Positions 7,518 through 10,759 of a stretch of DNA of 10,759 bases are shown one piece after another. Location: the NCBI GenBank assembly GCA_009704065.1, contig WLEX01000021.1, positions 1 to 10,759 on the forward strand, given 5' to 3'. The translations under genes were made by a program, and so were the position numbers. Numbering within the stretch: position 1 is the stretch's first letter; each line of letters opens with the position of its first letter. The notes below the pieces were generated by a model. The model saw only the letters and a program-made list of their open reading frames with translations, did no database searches and had not been told where the DNA came from. The DNA comes from Actinomycetota bacterium (GTDB lineage Bacteria > Actinomycetota > Acidimicrobiia > Acidimicrobiales > Ilumatobacteraceae).

Positions 7518-8750
7518 TTACAGGGAGCTTGGGCGTGGCTTGTTGGGGTCTGGCTCTTTAGGAAGTCCAAGCACTCGTTCGCCAACAATGTTGCGCTGTA
7601 CTTGTGCCGTACCACCCCAAATAGTGGATGAGCGATGCTGGAACATAGAACCTGTCCAACGATCAACTTCGTACTTGCCATCCTTGTCGTTATCAATGAG
7701 CATTGAATCTGCTCCACGAGCATTCACCATGAATGTGCTGAAACGCTGTGCATACTCCGACCAGAACATCTTGTTGATGGACGCAGCAGGACCTGGTTCT
7801 TTGCGAGCCAACACTTCGGACAACAGTTTGAGGCCCTGGTAGCGCATGATTTCAACATGGGTGAAAGCCGATGCAAGGTTCTGACGAATCACTGCTTCGT
7901 TTGTACGACCTTTTTCTTTCAACAAAGAAACGCCTTCCCAGAACTGACGGGTGAACTCGACGTGCTGTGTCGTTGCATTTCCTCCACGCTCGTTTCCAAG
8001 TGTGGTCATGGTGACGCGCCAACCGTTGTTCATGCCACCAATAATGTTTGCAACTGGGGCACGAGATTCCGTCATGAAGGTCTCGGTGAAGTGTGAAGCA
8101 CCGTGTGGCTGCTGAATCGGGCGCAGCTCAATGCCGTTCGACGTTTGATCATCTTTGAACATTGGTAGCAACACGTACGAAATTCCTTGATGCTTTGGAG
8201 CATCAAAATCGGTACGTGCCAGACAAAACATCATGTTGGCTTCAGTGGCGCCAGAGGTCCACACTTTTTGCCCAGAGATCACAACTTCTTCACCGTCGAT
8301 CACACCACGTGTTTTCAAGCCTGCAAGATCGGAGCCAGCGTCAGGTTCGGAAAAACCTTGGCAATAACGATCTGTGCCGTCAATAATGCGCGGCAAGAAA
8401 CGCTTCTTTTGCTCATCGGTACCCCACACGATGATGGAAGGCCCAACAAGCCACTCACCCATACCGCGTGTAACGCGCGGAACATTTGCACGTGCGAACT
8501 CTTCGTTCATGACTGCAACTTCGATACCGGTAAGACCACGGCCACCGTATTCCTTTGGCCACGACACGCACATGAAGCCAGCTTCAGTGAGTTTCTTGAT
8601 CCAGTTTCTGCCTGCCTCTGTCATTTTTCCGCGGGCAAGTGAATCGGCAGATACTCCTACCAATTCAGCGGGAATATTGGCATCGAGCCATTCACGTAAT
8701 TCAGTACGAAAAGCCTGCGCAGCTGGTCCGAGATCTAGTTCTAACGGCAT
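7518..8750 (-). CDS. Acyl-CoA dehydrogenase family protein (FadE-type)
   Basis: This 410-residue FAD-dependent enzyme is expected to form an alpha,beta double bond in an acyl-CoA. Seen in order: an N-terminal helical domain with WPKEYGGRG (64-72) and FARANVPR (85-92), the flavin-contacting segment QGFSEPDAGSDLAGL (131-145), VWTSGA (163-168), and the C-terminal helical domain ending in IWGGTAQVQRNIVGERVLG (377-395). Where medium-chain enzymes have the catalytic Glu (YEGT), this protein has Gly379-Gly380. Glu254 in LGNERGG sits where isovaleryl- and long-chain-type enzymes keep their base, so it may serve instead; this is inference from family knowledge. The frame extends to 8975, but that part lies inside the hydrolase gene. 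MPLELDLG at 8750 is the natural start, preceded by a poly-G ribosome site. It lies 35 bases after the hydrolase stop, so the two are probably cotranscribed. The acyl substrate is unknown. Confidence 0.88.
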   Translation of the reverse strand: MPLELDLGPAAQAFRTELREWLDANIPAELVGVSADSLARGKMTEAGRNWIKKLTEAGFMCVSWPKEYGGRGLTGIEVAVMNEEFARANVPRVTRGMGEWLVGPSIIVWGTDEQKKRFLPRIIDGTDRYCQGFSEPDAGSDLAGLKTRGVIDGEEVVISGQKVWTSGATEANMMFCLARTDFDAPKHQGISYVLLPMFKDDQTSNGIELRPIQQPHGASHFTETFMTESRAPVANIIGGMNNGWRVTMTTLGNERGGNATTQHVEFTRQFWEGVSLLKEKGRTNEAVIRQNLASAFTHVEIMRYQGLKLLSEVLARKEPGPAASINKMFWSEYAQRFSTFMVNARGADSMLIDNDKDGKYEVDRWTGSMFQHRSSTIWGGTAQVQRNIVGERVLGLPKEPDPNKPRPSSL

Positions 8751-8754
8751 ATAA

Positions 8755-8760
8755 CCCCCC
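8755..8760 (-). promoter_or_regulatory. Poly-G ribosome-binding site supporting the acyl-CoA dehydrogenase start
   Basis: A run of six G lies four bases before the ATG at 8750. It is a poor but usable match to the anti-Shine-Dalgarno and is the only purine-rich site near either candidate start. No TAnnnT box is at -12, so this gene is probably reached by readthrough from the hydrolase gene. Confidence 0.4.
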
Positions 8761-8785
8761 AATGAAGATGGGATTATTCTTCCAG

Positions 8786-9562
8786 TTACTTGAGGGAAGA
8801 CAAGAACTGGAGAATCGCGGCATTCACAGGCTCTGAATGAGTCATATTGGCCGCATGTGGCCCGCCCTCGATTGCCACCAGGGTTGTGGGGCCAGCAATC
8901 GTGTCGCGCAAGATTTCTGCTTTTTCCATGGGGATGGAGGCATCTGCAGTGCCATGAACGATCAACGCAGGACAAGAAATCTCTTTCAGACGGCCCGTGA
9001 TGTCATCGCGGTGCATCAAACAGTTAAAGGCTTTAGTGAATTGGTCGGGAACCATGACTCCCCATTTAGCAAACCAGTCGCTCCACTCACCAGGACCAAG
9101 AATTAGGCTCGCCACCACGTCTTGCACCGCTACAGCACCATGCTCTATCCATGCAGCATGTAACTGGTTGTACGGCTCGATTGTGGCGGGATCTTCGGTA
9201 CCAGCCTGTGTATCGAGAAGAATCAAGGCACGCACACGGTTGGGTGCGGTCAGCGCAACGCGCAACGACAAAAAACCACCTTGGGACATTCCGCCGATCA
9301 CAGCTGTTTCAATTCCGAGGTGATCCATGAGCGCCAACACGTCGTTCGCAGAATCCCAGTACGTAAATTCCCCTACGGCCTTGGTTTCACCAAAACCGCG
9401 TTCATCCCATGTGATGACTCGATATTGAGAAGACAGTGCCGCAACTTGTGCATCGAACATGGAGTGGTCCATGAGGAACCCGTGACTCAAGACTACGACA
9501 GGCAATGAACCGCCGGTGTCGGTGTATGCAAGAGAAATTCCGTTGACGTTTGCTGTTTTCAT
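8786..9562 (-). CDS. Alpha/beta-hydrolase
   Basis: This 258-residue cytosolic hydrolase has a complete catalytic set: nucleophile Ser93 in GGMSQGG (the G-x-S-x-G elbow), Asp207 in HGTADASIP and His236 in GGPHAAN. The oxyanion-hole strand is VVVLSHGFLMD (22-32), and WDERGFGET (52-60) is the usual loop of the esterase, lactonase and C-C hydrolase subgroups. Length is typical and there is no signal peptide. The start ATG at 9562 is fixed by the upstream leaderless -10 box and by an in-frame TAG at -12. It is the first gene of a likely two-gene unit with the acyl-CoA dehydrogenase. The pairing fits removal of an ester or ring-cleavage product feeding a CoA pathway, but members of this family have very diverse substrates and none can be named here. 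Confidence 0.87.
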   Translation of the reverse strand: MKTANVNGISLAYTDTGGSLPVVVLSHGFLMDHSMFDAQVAALSSQYRVITWDERGFGETKAVGEFTYWDSANDVLALMDHLGIETAVIGGMSQGGFLSLRVALTAPNRVRALILLDTQAGTEDPATIEPYNQLHAAWIEHGAVAVQDVVASLILGPGEWSDWFAKWGVMVPDQFTKAFNCLMHRDDITGRLKEISCPALIVHGTADASIPMEKAEILRDTIAGPTTLVAIEGGPHAANMTHSEPVNAAILQFLSSLK

Positions 9563-9568
9563 AGCCTT

Positions 9569-9574
9569 ACCCTA
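9569..9574 (-). promoter_or_regulatory. -10 box of a leaderless promoter for the hydrolase / acyl-CoA dehydrogenase unit
   Basis: TAGGGT, within CGAACTAGGGT on the minus strand, occupies -12 to -7 relative to the ATG at 9562. It matches the glycan operon promoter at 6953-6958 closely. The TAG is in frame with the gene and forms a stop. No clear -35 is seen. Confidence 0.6.
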
Positions 9575-9620
9575 GTTCGATTTTCTATACCCATCGAACG
9601 GAGAACTCACGCAAGAGGCT

Positions 9621-10556
9621 TTACGCCCATTCCTTTTTCATCAAGGGCACAATGTTCTCTACATAGTTAGCAATCATGTCTTGGTCCCATGGCGGTCGAA
9701 TCGCAATATTGATTAACTGCGCACCAGCCTCTACAAAGGGAGCAATCTGTTCCATGGCGTCTTCTGGTCGACCCAATAAAGAACCAGCAATGATTCGCTC
9801 TGCTGCGCCACCCCACTGGATCTCCAATTGATCTTTCACTACACCAATATCTTCAGAACTCAAGCCGAACGAAAGGTTGATACTCCTCTCAACATCGGCT
9901 GGCTCACGTCCAGCCTTCACACACCAATCATCGAGAATGTTATTGAGCTCGCGATATTGCGTTGGGCTGGCATACGCAGCATTCCAACCATCTGCATAGG
10001 CACCTGCCATGCGCAGTGTTTGCTTGGGTCCAAGTCCACCTATCCATAGGGGCATCGCACCACGAATACCTGGCACCATCGATGCATCACGAAGCTCAAC
10101 TCCGGGAGATGACTGCGTCACCCGTTCACCGGCACGCCATTTATTGATTGCCTGCAACTGACCTTCTAGAACTTTGAATCGATCGCCTTGAGAGGGAAAA
10201 TCGAAACCAAAAGCTGCAGCTTCTTGTTCATGCCAACCGCTTCCCATGCCAAGTTCAAACCGACCATTTGACAAATGATCAACCGAAATCGCACCCTTCA
10301 TTAGCAATCCGATGTTTCTGTATTGCGAGCAAAAAACAAGGCAACCAATTCGAGCCTGTGCGGTATCGACCGCTAAGGCTCCCAACATGGAAAAAGCTTC
10401 AAAATGGGGCTGCGTTCCACCAGCAGGTGGCGCCTCATACAGGTGATCCCACAGCGAAATCCAATCGATTCCCGAAGCGTCGAGCCATTTCCACAGCGTG
10501 CGCAGCTCTTCAACGCTGGCGTTCTGGCAACCGAGATGCACCCCGAACTGAACCAT
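9621..10556 (-). CDS. LLM-class (luciferase-like) probable F420-dependent oxidoreductase
   Basis: This 311-residue TIM-barrel protein is of the bacterial luciferase-like superfamily, in the group usually annotated as F420-dependent in actinobacteria. Diagnostic segments are LWDHLYEAP (35-43), DHLSNGRFELGMGSGWHEQE (93-112), the GFDFPSQGDRF stretch (117-127) and PLWIGGLGPKQTLRMAGAYA (169-188) followed by DGWN. Such enzymes transfer hydride between reduced F420 (or FMN) and a small organic substrate. The open frame runs up to 10670, but its first 38 codons are translated tRNA-Gly and hairpin sequence. MVQFGVHLG at 10556 is the natural start and has a good GAGGGGG ribosome site six bases upstream. 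The gene may be read from the tRNA promoter through the hairpin, or from an unseen promoter. F420 versus FMN use is inferred from family, not visible. Confidence 0.85.
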   Translation of the reverse strand: MVQFGVHLGCQNASVEELRTLWKWLDASGIDWISLWDHLYEAPPAGGTQPHFEAFSMLGALAVDTAQARIGCLVFCSQYRNIGLLMKGAISVDHLSNGRFELGMGSGWHEQEAAAFGFDFPSQGDRFKVLEGQLQAINKWRAGERVTQSSPGVELRDASMVPGIRGAMPLWIGGLGPKQTLRMAGAYADGWNAAYASPTQYRELNNILDDWCVKAGREPADVERSINLSFGLSSEDIGVVKDQLEIQWGGAAERIIAGSLLGRPEDAMEQIAPFVEAGAQLINIAIRPPWDQDMIANYVENIVPLMKKEWA

Positions 10557-10562
10557 CTGAAA

Positions 10563-10569
10563 CCCCCTC
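10563..10569 (-). promoter_or_regulatory. Shine-Dalgarno site deciding the LLM oxidoreductase start
   Basis: GAGGGGG lies six bases before the ATG at 10556. It is the strongest ribosome-binding site in the window and marks this gene as leadered, unlike the four leaderless starts. It supports 10556 over the in-frame ATG at 10670 inside the tRNA. Confidence 0.7.
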
Positions 10570-10575
10570 AGATAC

Positions 10576-10606
10576 AACAATGGCCCCCGTAATGGGGGCC
10601 GTTGTT
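10576..10606 (-). terminator. GC-rich hairpin downstream of tRNA-Gly, probable intrinsic terminator or attenuator
   Basis: GGCCCCC and GGGGGCC pair perfectly around a five-base loop. The stem extends by five further pairs (ACAAC/ATTGT) with one C-A mismatch on the minus strand. The following bases are only moderately T-rich (TGTAT), so termination may be incomplete, leaving room for readthrough into the LLM gene 20 bases on. The hairpin begins a few bases after the tRNA 3' end. Confidence 0.6.
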
Positions 10607-10609
10607 TAT

Positions 10610-10684
10610 TGGAGCGGATGACGAGATTCGAACTCGCGACCCTCACCTTGGCAAGGTGATGCTCTACCACTGAGCCACATCCGC
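10610..10684 (-). tRNA. tRNA-Gly (anticodon GCC), CCA encoded
   Basis: A full cloverleaf folds on the minus strand. The acceptor stem is GCGGATG/CATCCGC and the D stem is GCTC/GAGC. The anticodon stem TCACC/GGTGA carries the loop TTGCCAA (GCC anticodon, reading GGC and GGT). There is a five-base variable loop, and the T arm GCGAG-TTCGAAT-CTCGT has one G-T pair. The discriminator is T, followed by genomic CCA (10610-10612). The body is 72 bases without CCA. All invariant positions I can check are present, so it looks functional. Confidence 0.97.
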
Positions 10685-10694
10685 GTGGACCTTC

Positions 10695-10723
10695 AGCATA
10701 GCGACTCTCTCTTGCCCTGCCAC
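10695..10723 (-). promoter_or_regulatory. Promoter of tRNA-Gly
   Basis: On the minus strand GTGGCA (10718-10723, four of six matches to TTGACA) is separated by exactly 17 bases from TATGCT (10695-10700). Ten bases later the tRNA begins, a normal distance for a short processed 5' leader. Confidence 0.55.
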
Positions 10724-10759
10724 GGGGCCTGATTAGACCTCGTGTTCTAGGGCGGCCTC
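10724..10759. other. Unassigned window end
   Basis: The last 36 bases hold no open frame, RNA gene or hairpin that I can support. A CTAGGGC on the plus strand (10747-10753) resembles the -10 box found elsewhere here but lacks the final T. Confidence 0.3.

Noticed and set aside
8187..8754. Two plus-strand open frames of 151 and 126 codons
   Set aside because: Both are antisense to the well-conserved acyl-CoA dehydrogenase and show no protein-like features of their own.
8751..8975. Upstream extension of the acyl-CoA dehydrogenase frame
   Set aside because: It lies in another frame of the hydrolase gene, shows no family similarity, and a natural start with a ribosome site exists at 8750.
10557..10670. 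Extended N-terminus of the LLM protein reading MVEHHLAKVRVASSNL
   Set aside because: These codons translate the tRNA-Gly gene and the hairpin behind it; the family N-terminus and a strong ribosome site begin at 10556.
1..10759. CRISPR array, insertion sequence, integrase site or toxin-antitoxin pair
   Set aside because: I saw no regularly spaced repeats, terminal inverted repeats, transposase or integrase motifs, or small paired genes. The tRNA-Gly has no duplicated 3' end in the window that would suggest an attachment site.

Overview
The window (about half G+C) looks like a chromosomal piece of a mid-GC actinobacterium. An Acidimicrobiia-type lineage is my best guess, but that is inference, not something read directly. 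The evidence is a luciferase-like protein of the F420-dependent (LLM) class, an acyl-CoA dehydrogenase with bacterial FadE-type motifs, and promoters of the leaderless kind common in Actinobacteria. In those promoters a TAnnnT -10 box sits exactly six bases before the start codon. The coding density is very high: no gene-free stretch exceeds 80 bases, and the only non-coding ends are a 75-base tail and short promoter gaps.

Layout, left to right. (1) Bases 1-747, + strand: the 3' part of an omega-amidase-type nitrilase, cut by the window edge. (2) Bases 773-1693, + strand: a multi-pass 'flippase-like' (LPG synthase TM / UPF0104) membrane protein with its own leaderless promoter. (3) Bases 6946 down to 1679, - strand: a tight four-gene operon running GT-C-like polytopic membrane protein, DPM-like GT2 glycosyltransferase, polysaccharide pyruvyl transferase, FrhB-like iron-sulfur flavoprotein. 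Its 3' end overlaps the end of the convergent flippase-like gene by 15 bases. (4) Bases 7011-7517, + strand: a single-domain VOC/glyoxalase-fold protein, divergent from the operon. (5) Bases 9562 down to 7518, - strand: an alpha/beta hydrolase followed by an acyl-CoA dehydrogenase. (6) Bases 10556 down to 9621, - strand: an LLM-class oxidoreductase. (7) Bases 10684 down to 10610, - strand: tRNA-Gly(GCC) with an encoded CCA end, its own promoter and a strong GC hairpin behind it. (8) Bases 10685-10759: no gene.

How the parts may work together. The operon reads as a small cell-surface glycan module. The GT2 would load a sugar on a polyprenyl phosphate, and the GT-C protein would use that donor on the outer face. 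The pyruvyl transferase would add a charged ketal, and the FrhB-like protein supplies an unexplained redox step; the neighbouring flippase-like gene may belong to the same pathway. The right half (hydrolase, acyl-CoA dehydrogenase, VOC protein, LLM oxidoreductase) looks like small-molecule or acyl-CoA catabolism whose substrate cannot be read from sequence. The most notable direct observations are the four promoters with identical geometry and the pyruvyl transferase/FrhB pairing inside a lipid-linked sugar operon.
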